Source of the DNA: JBECKQ01 sp040235375
GTDB lineage: Bacteria; Planctomycetota; Phycisphaerae; UBA1845
Assembly: GCA_040235375.1 (NCBI GenBank)
Contig: JBECKQ010000235.1
Location: 1 to 5,282 of the forward strand
Direction: 5' to 3'
Length of the DNA: 5,282 nucleotides
Positions 1 through 5,264 of the stretch are shown here, piece by piece. The position numbers and the translations under genes are program-made. Each line of letters starts with the position of its first letter. Positions within the stretch are counted from its first letter, which is position 1. A model generated the notes under the pieces. It was not told where the DNA came from, ran no database searches, and saw only the letters and a program-made list of their open reading frames with translations.

Positions 1-1
1 G

Positions 2-955
2 GCGTCGCCGCCGCAGAACTGGCTGCCGGTCGATGAAATCCGCAACCTGTTGGCCTTGGCCGGCTGGGAGGCGGTGCGGCAGTTCGGCACGACCATCGCC
101 CCGCTGCGCGTGCCGCTGCTGTCGAGCCTGCTGAACCGGTACGTCGCCAACCTGCCGGTAGCGCAGTCGCTGTGCCTCAATCACGTGCTCGTCTCCCGCC
201 CGATCGACAACAGCGTCCTGACGCGCAAGCCGATCGAAGGCGTCTCCATCGTGATCCCGGCGCGCAACGAGGCCGGACACATCGACGCCCTGCTCGACCG
301 CCTCCCCACGCTGGCGGAGCGCCAGGAGGTCATCTTCGTCGAAGGCTACAGCACCGACGACACGTGGGAGGTGCTCTGCCGCGCCGTGTCGCAATACAAC
401 GGGCCGTGGCGCGTCCGCTGCATCCGCCAGAATGGCAAGGGCAAGGCCGACGCCGTACGCAAGGCGTTCGATGCGTGCAGCGAAGACGTGCTCTTCATCC
501 TCGACGCGGACATCAGCGTGCCCCCCGAAGAGCTGCTCGCCTTTCGCGACGCATTGGCCGAAGGCCACGGTGAGTTCATCAACGGCTCGCGAATGGTCTA
601 CCTCATGGACCGCAAGGCGATGCGCTTTTTGAACCTGCTGGGCAACAAGTTCTTCGGGCTGGTTTTCACCTGGCTGCTGTCGCAGCGGTTCCGCGACACG
701 CTCTGCGGCACGAAAGTGCTGCGGCGCAGCGACTATCGCCGGATCGCCGCCAACCGCGCATACTTCGGCGACTTCGACCCCTTTGGCGATTTCGATTTGC
801 TGTTCGGCGCCGCCCGGCTCAACCTGAAGATCGTCGACGTGCCCGTTCACTACAAGGCCCGCACCTACGGGGACACGAACATCTCGCGCTTCCGGCACGG
901 CCTCATTCTGCTGCGGATGTGCGCGTTCGCCGCGCGGAAGATCCGGTTCATCTGA
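2..955 (+). CDS. Methyltransferase-glycosyltransferase family 2 fusion, 5' end missing
   Basis: The reading frame is open to the left edge of the window, so this is the C-terminal 317 residues of a longer protein. The TTG at 50 is an internal codon, not a credible start. Visible residues 1 to about 75 (QNWLPVDEIRNLLALAGWE, then LLNRYVANLP and LCLNHVLVSRP) look like the tail of a class I SAM-dependent methyltransferase. From residue 80 a GT-A family 2 glycosyltransferase begins: GVSIVIPARNE (80-90), the nucleotide-sugar and metal-binding DAD at 168-170, and a C-terminal DFDLLFGAARL, then VPVHYKARTYGDTNISRF. I see no clear membrane-spanning segment, only an amphipathic stretch around NKFFGLVFTWLL that could touch the membrane. 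It probably transfers a sugar from an activated donor to a lipid or polysaccharide acceptor at the inner face of the cytoplasmic membrane. Donor and acceptor cannot be read from the sequence. The next gene starts 15 bp downstream, so co-transcription is likely. Confidence 0.9.
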   Translation, partial: ASPPQNWLPVDEIRNLLALAGWEAVRQFGTTIAPLRVPLLSSLLNRYVANLPVAQSLCLNHVLVSRPIDNSVLTRKPIEGVSIVIPARNEAGHIDALLDRLPTLAERQEVIFVEGYSTDDTWEVLCRAVSQYNGPWRVRCIRQNGKGKADAVRKAFDACSEDVLFILDADISVPPEELLAFRDALAEGHGEFINGSRMVYLMDRKAMRFLNLLGNKFFGLVFTWLLSQRFRDTLCGTKVLRRSDYRRIAANRAYFGDFDPFGDFDLLFGAARLNLKIVDVPVHYKARTYGDTNISRFRHGLILLRMCAFAARKIRFI

Positions 956-970
956 CACAGGCGCCAGCAC

Positions 971-1711
971 ATGCCGCCCGCGATTCTCGAACGACAGAGG
1001 CAGGTGTGGGACGCGAAGCCGTCGTTGCGGCAGGTCTATCGCGGATACTTCGAGCGTGTGCTCGGCCTGTGCTGCGCGCAGCGGCCGATCGTCGAGCTCG
1101 GCGCGGGCCCCGGCACGTTCCGCGAACACTGCCCGGACATCATTGCCACAGACGTGGCACTGAGCGGCTGGGCGAATCTCGTCTGCGACGCCGCACAGCT
1201 GCCGTTCGCCGACGGTTCGATCGGCAACCTGGTAATGATCGACGTGTTCCACCACCTTGCCGATCCGGCCGCCTTCCTGGCCGGCGCCGGCCGGGTGCTG
1301 CGCCCCGGCGGCCGCGTGGTGATGCTCGAGCCCTGGACCAGTCCGGCCGGCTACCATTTCTACCGGCACGTCCACCACGAGCGGGCCGACTACCGTGTCG
1401 ATCCGATCCACCCCTTTGACGCCGGCAAGGACGCCTTCGACGGCAACGCCACCCTGCCGCGAATGTGGTTCGACAGATCCTTCAACAGCCACCGCGCGAT
1501 CGGCGACTTCGGACTCACTCCACGCTCGGTGGACCTCGTGCCCGGCTTCGACTGGCTCGCCACCGGCGGTTTCCGACCTTACGGGCTGAAAAGCCCCGCC
1601 TCCGGGGGGTGGCTGTCGCGACTCGAAGTGGCGCTGCGCCCGGTGCGATCGTTGCTCGCCCTGCGCGCGTTCATCACACTTGAGCGCACAGATCACTCGC
1701 CCACCACCTGA
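971..1711 (+). CDS. Class I SAM-dependent methyltransferase
   Basis: This is a complete 246-residue protein with a methyltransferase type 11-like fold. The SAM-binding glycine loop VELGAGPGT is at residues 41-49. The acidic residue that usually binds the SAM ribose is D61 (ATDV). CDAAQLPFADGS (72-83) is the typical motif contacting the adenine, and RVLRPGGRVVMLEP (108-121) is the strand before the substrate-binding part. The C-terminal half is rich in His, Tyr and Trp (YHFYRHVHHERADYRVD) and probably forms the acceptor pocket. The ATG at 971 is the first usable start after the upstream stop. Its ribosome-binding site is weak, which fits translational coupling to the glycosyltransferase gene 15 bp upstream. 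I infer methylation of a glycan or glycolipid precursor from the neighbour alone. The last 19 bases overlap the 3' end of the opposing YjbQ-family gene. Confidence 0.88.
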   Translation: MPPAILERQRQVWDAKPSLRQVYRGYFERVLGLCCAQRPIVELGAGPGTFREHCPDIIATDVALSGWANLVCDAAQLPFADGSIGNLVMIDVFHHLADPAAFLAGAGRVLRPGGRVVMLEPWTSPAGYHFYRHVHHERADYRVDPIHPFDAGKDAFDGNATLPRMWFDRSFNSHRAIGDFGLTPRSVDLVPGFDWLATGGFRPYGLKSPASGGWLSRLEVALRPVRSLLALRAFITLERTDHSPTT

Positions 1712-2115
1712 ACGACAACGGACCGATCGCGCGGCCGCGTGTCGAAATCGATCAGGATGACCTGCTGCCACGTGCCGAGTGTGAGCCGGCCATCGACCAG
1801 TGGGATCGTGATGCTCGGTCCCAGCAGCGTCGCGCGGCAGTGGGAATGCCCGTTGTCGTCGTGCCAGGTCTGCTCGTGCTTGTAGTACGCACCGGTCGGC
1901 GCGATCTTCTCGAAGAGCGCCTTCAGGTCATGCGTTGCCAAACCTGGCTCGAACTCCGTCGTGCTGATTCCTGCCGTCGAGCCGACGACGAAGACCGTCA
2001 CCGTGCCCGACCGAATCTCGCCTTCGCCGAGGCAGCGGCCCAACTCGCCCGACAGATCGACAACGTGACCGTCCCCCTTCGTCCTGACCTGTATTTCATG
2101 CGTCTCCACAGCCAT
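1693..2115 (-). CDS. yjbQ: YjbQ/UPF0047 family protein
   Basis: The protein has 140 residues, the usual size for this single-domain family. The signature is nearly complete: STAGISTTEFEPGL at about 46-59, then YKHEQTWHDDNGHSHCRA at about 78-95 with the conserved His/Asp/Asn cluster, then LLGPSITIPLVDGRLTLGTWQQ and DFDTRPRDR. Family members such as E. coli YjbQ have been linked to weak thiamin-phosphate synthase activity, and automatic pipelines name them secondary thiamine-phosphate synthase enzyme. The physiological role is unsettled and no thiamin gene lies nearby. The reading frame runs 19 codons further upstream to 2172. I chose the ATG at 2115 because it gives the family length and is preceded by AGGTG at 2125-2129, nine bases away. 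The gene lies 69 bp downstream of the membrane-protein gene on the same strand and may share its transcript. Confidence 0.92.
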   Translation of the reverse strand: MAVETHEIQVRTKGDGHVVDLSGELGRCLGEGEIRSGTVTVFVVGSTAGISTTEFEPGLATHDLKALFEKIAPTGAYYKHEQTWHDDNGHSHCRATLLGPSITIPLVDGRLTLGTWQQVILIDFDTRPRDRSVVVQVVGE

Positions 2116-2121
2116 CGTCGA

Positions 2122-2129
2122 CCCCACCT
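2122..2129 (-). promoter_or_regulatory. Ribosome-binding site of the yjbQ-family gene
   Basis: On the minus strand this reads AGGTGGGG. Its AGGTG part lies nine bases before the ATG at 2115, a good match to the anti-Shine-Dalgarno region. It decides the start: the longer reading frame up to 2172 has no comparable site. Confidence 0.6.
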
Positions 2130-2184
2130 GCAAGCGAACGAACCGCGTGTGTCTCCATGTGTCGGGACACACCGCACGCCCCCA

Positions 2185-2934
2185 TCACTTGCTGCTGACC
2201 AGCATCTTCCCCAACGAAATCGCTCCGCGCACCAGTGAGCTGAACAACAGCAGCAACAGGAGCGTCGCCACTGCAAGGCTCAAAATCGCCCAACCGCTCT
2301 CGACGATCGTCCGCGTCGGGTGAACGAACTGGCCGACGATCGCCGCAATGATGCCCATCACCACAATCGCGCTCAGTGAATCGCGCAGGTGACCGGGAAA
2401 AGGCGCCATTCGCACCGTCAGGCAGACCAGCAGATACACGAACAGGATCGACCGCAGATCGCCGAACGCGCTATAGAGAATGCCAGTGAGTGTCACTTCC
2501 ATCACGCTGAGTTGCTGGCGGAGCAGTTCCCAGAAGGCCGGCAGGCTGAGCGGCAGCGCCGTCGCCACGCGGTGGTGGGTCAGGCCCTGCACCGCCGAGG
2601 TGTTCAGCACATTGGCCGCGATGAAGATGCCGGCCGCACACGCCACCAGTGGCAGCAGACCGATGATCACCGGACCGACCACCGGTACCTTGGGCTTGGC
2701 ATCGTGAGTCTGCTGGGGGCCGCCGGTGTCGTCATCCTTGATGAGCGTGGTATTGTTGACCGTGGCCCCGGTGACTAGCAGGCCCAGCACGTGCCCCATC
2801 TGTGCGACCAGCGTCCCGGGCAACAACAGGATGTTGACCACCCGCGGCTTGACCATGCCGCTCCAGAGGGCGTGGACGCCCCAGGCGCTGAGCACGATGA
2901 CGAGCAGCCAGAAAACGAGCGTGGCATAGATCAT
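2185..2934 (-). CDS. Multi-pass membrane protein, M50-metalloprotease-like with degenerate active site
   Basis: The protein has 249 residues with about six hydrophobic segments, near 2-23, 32-58, 83-109, 150-174, 186-204 and 214-235, so it sits in the cytoplasmic membrane. The second segment reads LLLPGTLVAQMGHVLGLLVTGATV. This is laid out like the active-site helix of M50 site-2 proteases (HExGH followed by a small-residue TGA stretch), but AQMGH (44-48) stands where HExGH would be. The first His and the catalytic Glu are therefore missing and only the last His remains. A hydrophilic loop rich in Asp, Gln and Lys (66-82) follows, and MAPFPGHLRDSL (176-187) may match the M50 region that supplies the third metal ligand. 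I infer a non-catalytic relative; an unrelated membrane protein is possible. The start at 2934 is chosen for its strong ribosome-binding site. The open frame further upstream to 3639 is arginine- and proline-rich, runs through the intergenic repeats, and is not credible coding sequence. Confidence 0.8.
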   Translation of the reverse strand: MIYATLVFWLLVIVLSAWGVHALWSGMVKPRVVNILLLPGTLVAQMGHVLGLLVTGATVNNTTLIKDDDTGGPQQTHDAKPKVPVVGPVIIGLLPLVACAAGIFIAANVLNTSAVQGLTHHRVATALPLSLPAFWELLRQQLSVMEVTLTGILYSAFGDLRSILFVYLLVCLTVRMAPFPGHLRDSLSAIVVMGIIAAIVGQFVHPTRTIVESGWAILSLAVATLLLLLLFSSLVRGAISLGKMLVSSK

Positions 2935-2940
2935 GTCGGG

Positions 2941-2945
2941 CCTCC
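2941..2945 (-). promoter_or_regulatory. Strong ribosome-binding site of the membrane-protein gene
   Basis: On the minus strand this reads GGAGG, six bases before the ATG at 2934. It fixes the start of the membrane protein and excludes the 235-codon upstream extension of the same frame. Confidence 0.75.
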
Positions 2946-3192
2946 ATCCCCGGGGGCCGGCAGCGGAGTGGCCGAAGAACGCGCGCAACCCCATCGCCCC
3001 GGCCGGTACCGATGTAACCCATATCGGCGCGCGCTCATTCGGCTGTTCAGCGGAAGTGAAGGCTCCGGCAAGACGGAAGAGAAAGCCCGCGGGTTTCTTA
3101 GCGCGGACATCGCCCGCACCCCAATGTTGAATTCCGACGTCCGAGCTCAGAAATCGGCAGTCGGAGGCTGCGCGGTGGGGGATAAGTCGGCC

Positions 3193-3245
3193 GAAAAAAC
3201 ACCGTCTATCGGTGAATTTGCACAAAAACGAGGTTTTTATAGGAC
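3193..3245 (+). repeat. Two-hairpin direct repeat, copy 1
   Basis: This is the first of two copies, aligned without gaps at a distance of 243 bp with 9 mismatches in 53 bases. It is A/T-rich against a GC-rich background. Hairpin 1 is CACCG (3200-3204), loop TCTAT, CGGTG (3210-3214). A linker AATTTGCAC follows. Hairpin 2 is AAAAAC (3224-3229), loop GAG, GTTTTT (3233-3238), and the copy ends in ATAGGAC. Directly downstream lies an imperfect hairpin, CCGTCAGGCC with GGGCTGTCGG (3252-3274, 8 of 10 pairs). The strand is arbitrary; plus is given because the second copy keeps pairing through G-U wobbles in that sense. It could be a REP-like dispersed repeat, a structured RNA, or paired regulatory sites. 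Confidence 0.8.
3194..3214 (-). terminator. Terminator-like hairpin in repeat copy 1 (leftward transcription)
   Basis: Read on the minus strand, hairpin 1 is CACCG-ATAGA-CGGTG followed directly by six T residues, the layout of an intrinsic terminator. The stem is only 5 bp, so efficiency is uncertain. It would stop transcripts running left from the ROK gene or from within the intergenic region. Confidence 0.3.
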
Positions 3246-3435
3246 GCTGGACCGTCAGGCCTTTGGGCTGTCGGACAGGTGGGCAGTTGCCTAGCTTCGC
3301 TGCGGCGACGCCTGCTGGCCTGGAGATCGGGGACGACGACGAAACCAGCGCGGGCGGCGACGGCCGCCGCGCCTGCCGATCCCCGGCTCTCGTGTTCGAC
3401 TGCTCCGCTGGTCTGCGGCCGAAGTCCGCCGGGCT

Positions 3436-3488
3436 GGAAAAACACCGTTTATCGGTGAATTTGGACGGAATCGGCGATTTTATAGGAC
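3436..3488 (+). repeat. Two-hairpin direct repeat, copy 2
   Basis: This is the second copy. Hairpin 1 keeps both arms exactly (CACCG 3443-3447, CGGTG 3453-3457) and changes only one loop base. Hairpin 2 is GGAATC (3467-3472), loop GGC, GATTTT (3476-3481). Against copy 1, the A-T pair next to the closing C-G pair has become T-A (3471 with 3477), and the two outermost pairs have become G-U. The remaining differences lie in the loops, the linker and the left flank. The conserved tail ATAGGAC ends the copy. A three-way-junction fold starts 17 bases further on. Confidence 0.8.
3437..3457 (-). terminator. Terminator-like hairpin in repeat copy 2 (leftward transcription)
   Basis: Read on the minus strand this is CACCG-ATAAA-CGGTG followed by five T residues, the same arrangement as in copy 1. 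The short stem and the sequence conservation beyond the hairpin make a pure terminator role doubtful. Confidence 0.3.
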
Positions 3489-3504
3489 CAAAAGAAGGCA
3501 ACAG

Positions 3505-3551
3505 GCCCGCCACGGCGGATCTTCGCCAAGTGGCAATGAGCCATGGCGGGC
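3505..3551. other. Predicted three-way-junction fold
   Basis: A perfect 8-bp outer stem, GCCCGCCA (3505-3512) with TGGCGGGC (3544-3551), encloses two small hairpins. They are GGCG-GATCTT-CGCC (3514-3527) and TGGC-AATGA-GCCA (3531-3543). Only one base (3513) and three bases (3528-3530) at the junction stay unpaired. It starts 17 bases after repeat copy 2 and could belong to the same element. All Watson-Crick pairs hold on either strand, so the sense is unknown. It does not match a tRNA or any riboswitch I recognise. Short GC-rich stems arise by chance in DNA of this composition. Confidence 0.4.
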
Positions 3552-3930
3552 GGGGTTGAGATGATGGCACCAAGCGAACGCGCTCGGAGGGAGAGGCGCC
3601 AGTGGAGGTGGTGGGCGGGATGGTCTTGAGCGCGCGCATGACAGCGACCTGTCTCGGCGTGGGCGCACGGCAACGGCGCTGCCCGCGCCGGGGCGTATGC
3701 TAACATACAGCGAACTCAGGCCAATACAAGAGAAAATTCGTAAAATGTTTGGATGTCGCCCTGCAGCGGTCGGCGAGCCATCGTGCGACGGAGGGTAGTA
3801 GTTCGCGTTGCAGATTCCGCAGCGCGGGCGCCGCCCGCAACCCAATGCGAATAAGGAACTTGCGTCGACGATGCGGGGAAATCTCCGCCGGAGGACATGA
3901 AATGACCGGTCGGCCGACGGGTGCTTGTGC

Positions 3931-4884
3931 CTACTGAGGCCCGCGAAGAGCATGGATCGCGGCGGTGAGACCGGCGACGTCGCCGAGGCGCTCGCCCAGC
4001 CCCGCGGGGACGATCCGGCAGGCGGCGACGGCGGGCGGAAGGGCTTCCCGCGCAACCACTTGGCGCGCCGGAGCGAGCAGCGGTTCACCGAGGCGGACGG
4101 CCAACGAACCCAGCACGATCACGTCCGGATTGAGAATGTCGACGAGCATGGCCAGACCCCGGCCGAGATGCCTGCCGACTTCGTCGAAGACGGCCAGCGC
4201 GTCGGTGTCGCCGGCGCGGGCCAAGTCCGCGAGGTCGCGGGTGGTGACTGCGTGCTCCGCATCCTCCGCGGTCCAGCGATTGGGAAAAAGCCTTCCGGCG
4301 AGCTTGGCGATACCGGCGCCGCCGCACAGCGCTTCCCACGAACCAGCCTTGCCGAATGCGGTCGGACCGGTGGCGGCGATGCGGACGTGGCCGACCTCAC
4401 CGGCCAGGTCGCACGTGCCGCGGTAGAGCCGACCGTTCAGGATGAGCCCGGCGCCGAAGCCGGTGCCCGCCGTCAGGAAGATGACGTTCTGCGCCCCGCG
4501 GGCGGCGCCGAAGTACCACTCGGCCAGCGCCCCGGCGTTGCCGTCATGCTCGACGTAGACGGGAAGACGCGTTCGCTCCTCGAGCAGCGTCCGGAGCGGG
4601 ATGTTGTCCCAGCCGGGCAGATTCGGAGGCGAGAGCACGATGCCGGCGTCGATCGACAACGGCCCGCCGATCGACACCGAAACCGCGCCGGCGGGCCGAC
4701 GGGACGCGGACGCGTTGGCCAGCATCGCATTGGCGTGTTCGATCAATTCGGCGAAGGCAGGTTCAAAGCCGCGCTGCGGCCGCGTGAGAAACTCGGTGCG
4801 GTCGAAGATGTGGCCGGCATGGTCGCCGAGGACGACAGCCGTCTTGGTTCCGCCGATGTCAAGACCGAGGATTGTGCGTGGCAC
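3931..4884 (-). CDS. ROK-family sugar kinase (glucokinase-like), Zn-motif Cys absent
   Basis: From the GTG at 4884 this is a 317-residue cytoplasmic kinase of the usual ROK length. It is expected to phosphorylate a hexose with ATP. The phosphate-binding loop DIGGTKT is at residues 9-15, SIGGPLS at 71-77, the catalytic base is probably D114 in VEHDGNAGALAE, the second phosphate loop TAGTGFGAGLI is at 138-148, and LNPDVIVLGS is at 251-260. GEVGH (162-166) keeps the His that starts the ROK zinc site, but the following segment reads GPTAFGKAGSWEALCGG (173-189) where CxCGxxGCxE is usual, so the three zinc cysteines are gone. There is no N-terminal helix-turn-helix, so it is an enzyme rather than a NagC-type repressor. 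The start is uncertain: the TTG at 4920 would add 12 residues, and neither candidate has a good ribosome-binding site. I chose GTG because it places the ATP loop at the normal distance. Substrate is unknown; glucose is the default guess. Confidence 0.9.
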   Translation of the reverse strand: MPRTILGLDIGGTKTAVVLGDHAGHIFDRTEFLTRPQRGFEPAFAELIEHANAMLANASASRRPAGAVSVSIGGPLSIDAGIVLSPPNLPGWDNIPLRTLLEERTRLPVYVEHDGNAGALAEWYFGAARGAQNVIFLTAGTGFGAGLILNGRLYRGTCDLAGEVGHVRIAATGPTAFGKAGSWEALCGGAGIAKLAGRLFPNRWTAEDAEHAVTTRDLADLARAGDTDALAVFDEVGRHLGRGLAMLVDILNPDVIVLGSLAVRLGEPLLAPARQVVAREALPPAVAACRIVPAGLGERLGDVAGLTAAIHALRGPQ

Positions 4885-4952
4885 GGCGATGAGGGTAGAC
4901 CTGCGGAGCGGGGCACGCAAGATGGGGCGGCCGTGAGCGCGAGAATACGGTT

Positions 4953-4980
4953 ATGATAATGAGTAGGATTAAGATTCGAA
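4953..4980 (-). promoter_or_regulatory. Possible promoter of the ROK gene
   Basis: An A/T-rich island lies in the 143-bp gap between the 74-residue gene and the ROK gene. On the minus strand it reads TTCGAA, 16 bases, then TATCAT (4953-4958). TATCAT differs from the -10 consensus at one base; the -35 match is poor. The transcript would begin about 60 bases before the GTG at 4884. The assignment rests on base composition and one hexamer. Confidence 0.2.
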
Positions 4981-5027
4981 GCTGCGCGCACAGCGGCGCG
5001 GGCGAATGAGACTCAAGGGGGGGAATT

Positions 5028-5252
5028 CTACATGTCCGCTTGCACGAAGTGTTTGTGATATAGCGGAGTGTGGGCGGCGTCGGCGAGGAAGGCGTGAAGA
5101 TCGGTGCCGTCAACCTGCTCGACGGGCAGCCCGCTGCGTTCCAGGGCCTCGACGAACGCCAAGCCCTTCAAAAGCGTGGCGCGGATGTGCGAACGGGTGC
5201 AATTCTCGGCGAGCCATTCCTTCGCCAGGGCCACGTCTTCGTGTGCGATCAT
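5028..5252 (-). CDS. Small protein of unknown function, 74 residues
   Basis: I do not recognise a family. The product is short, soluble-looking and probably mostly helical: IAHEDVALAKEWLAENC, then RSHIRATLLKGLAFVEALERSG, a short turn around LPVEQVDGTD, and a histidine-rich end, HTPLYHKHFVQADM (61-74). There is one cysteine (C18), no signal peptide and no membrane segment. It is credible as a gene because third codon positions are strongly GC-biased like its neighbours and the ATG at 5252 has GGAG (5261-5264) eight bases upstream. The frame extends to a TTG at 5270, but the ATG fits the ribosome-binding site. It lies 143 bp upstream of the ROK gene on the same strand; the A/T-rich gap argues for separate transcription. 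A gene further right could end at the TGA at 5267-5269, but too little is visible to call it. Confidence 0.65.
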   Translation of the reverse strand: MIAHEDVALAKEWLAENCTRSHIRATLLKGLAFVEALERSGLPVEQVDGTDLHAFLADAAHTPLYHKHFVQADM

Positions 5253-5260
5253 CGCAGTAG

Positions 5261-5264
5261 CTCC
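5261..5264 (-). promoter_or_regulatory. Ribosome-binding site of the 74-residue gene
   Basis: GGAG on the minus strand lies eight bases before the ATG at 5252. It supports that start over the TTG at 5270, which would lie upstream of this site. Confidence 0.5.

Larger units (their letters stand above)
2935..3930. other. Long intergenic region without a convincing gene
   Basis: About 1 kb separates the start of the membrane-protein gene from the end of the ROK kinase gene. Open frames exist on both strands, but their products are low-complexity Arg/Pro/Ser/Ala strings with no ribosome-binding site or recognisable motif. The region holds a pair of 53-bp direct repeats (3193-3245 and 3436-3488), a GC-rich hairpin-forming spacer between them (for example GGCGGC-GACG-GCCGCC at 3353-3368), and a branched fold at 3505-3551. 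Simple inverted repeats also occur: CGGCGC/GCGCCG at 3674-3690, GTATG-CTAA-CATAC at 3695-3708, and GCGGGCG-C-CGCCCGC at 3824-3838. An A/T-rich patch lies at about 3709-3752. The promoter of the leftward membrane-protein gene should lie in this region, but I cannot place it with confidence. Confidence 0.7.

Noticed and set aside
3193..3488. The two repeats as a CRISPR array or integron attachment sites
   Set aside because: Only two copies with a 190-bp gap and 17% divergence exclude a CRISPR array, and the conserved core-site sequences of attC elements are absent.
3212..3559. Plus-strand open frame of 115 codons spanning both repeat copies
   Set aside because: It has no ribosome-binding site and no protein motif. 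The similarity between its two ends comes from the DNA repeat, and the mismatches follow RNA pairing rather than codon positions.
2935..3639. N-terminal extension of the membrane protein by 235 codons in the same open frame
   Set aside because: It is Arg/Pro/Ser-rich, runs through both non-coding repeats, and a strong GGAGG site fixes the start at 2934.
3695..3708. Inverted repeat GTATG-CTAA-CATAC, with a possible minus-strand promoter TTGTAT-16-TATGTT
   Set aside because: Five-bp arms are common by chance, and the nearest leftward gene start is about 750 bases away. Not enough to call an operator or promoter.
3824..3838. GCGGGCG-C-CGCCCGC palindrome downstream of the ROK gene as its terminator
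   Set aside because: No T-run follows on the minus strand, and such GC palindromes are frequent in DNA of this composition.
3700..3870. Minus-strand frame with a cysteine-rich stretch (CGRRPRCGICNANYYPP), resembling a small lipoprotein or zinc ribbon
   Set aside because: No start codon with a ribosome-binding site near it, no hydrophobic signal segment, and it continues into low-complexity sequence. It could be a gene remnant but cannot be supported.
3890..3937. GGAGG followed by ATG at 3902 on the plus strand, giving an 11-residue frame
   Set aside because: The peptide is very short and overlaps the end of the ROK gene. The GGAGG is part of the small inverted repeat CTCCGCCGGAG and need not be a ribosome-binding site.
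3925..4956. Long plus-strand open frame of 343 codons opposite the ROK gene
   Set aside because: It is a shadow of a clearly coding minus-strand gene in GC-rich DNA; the product is low complexity and shows no domain.
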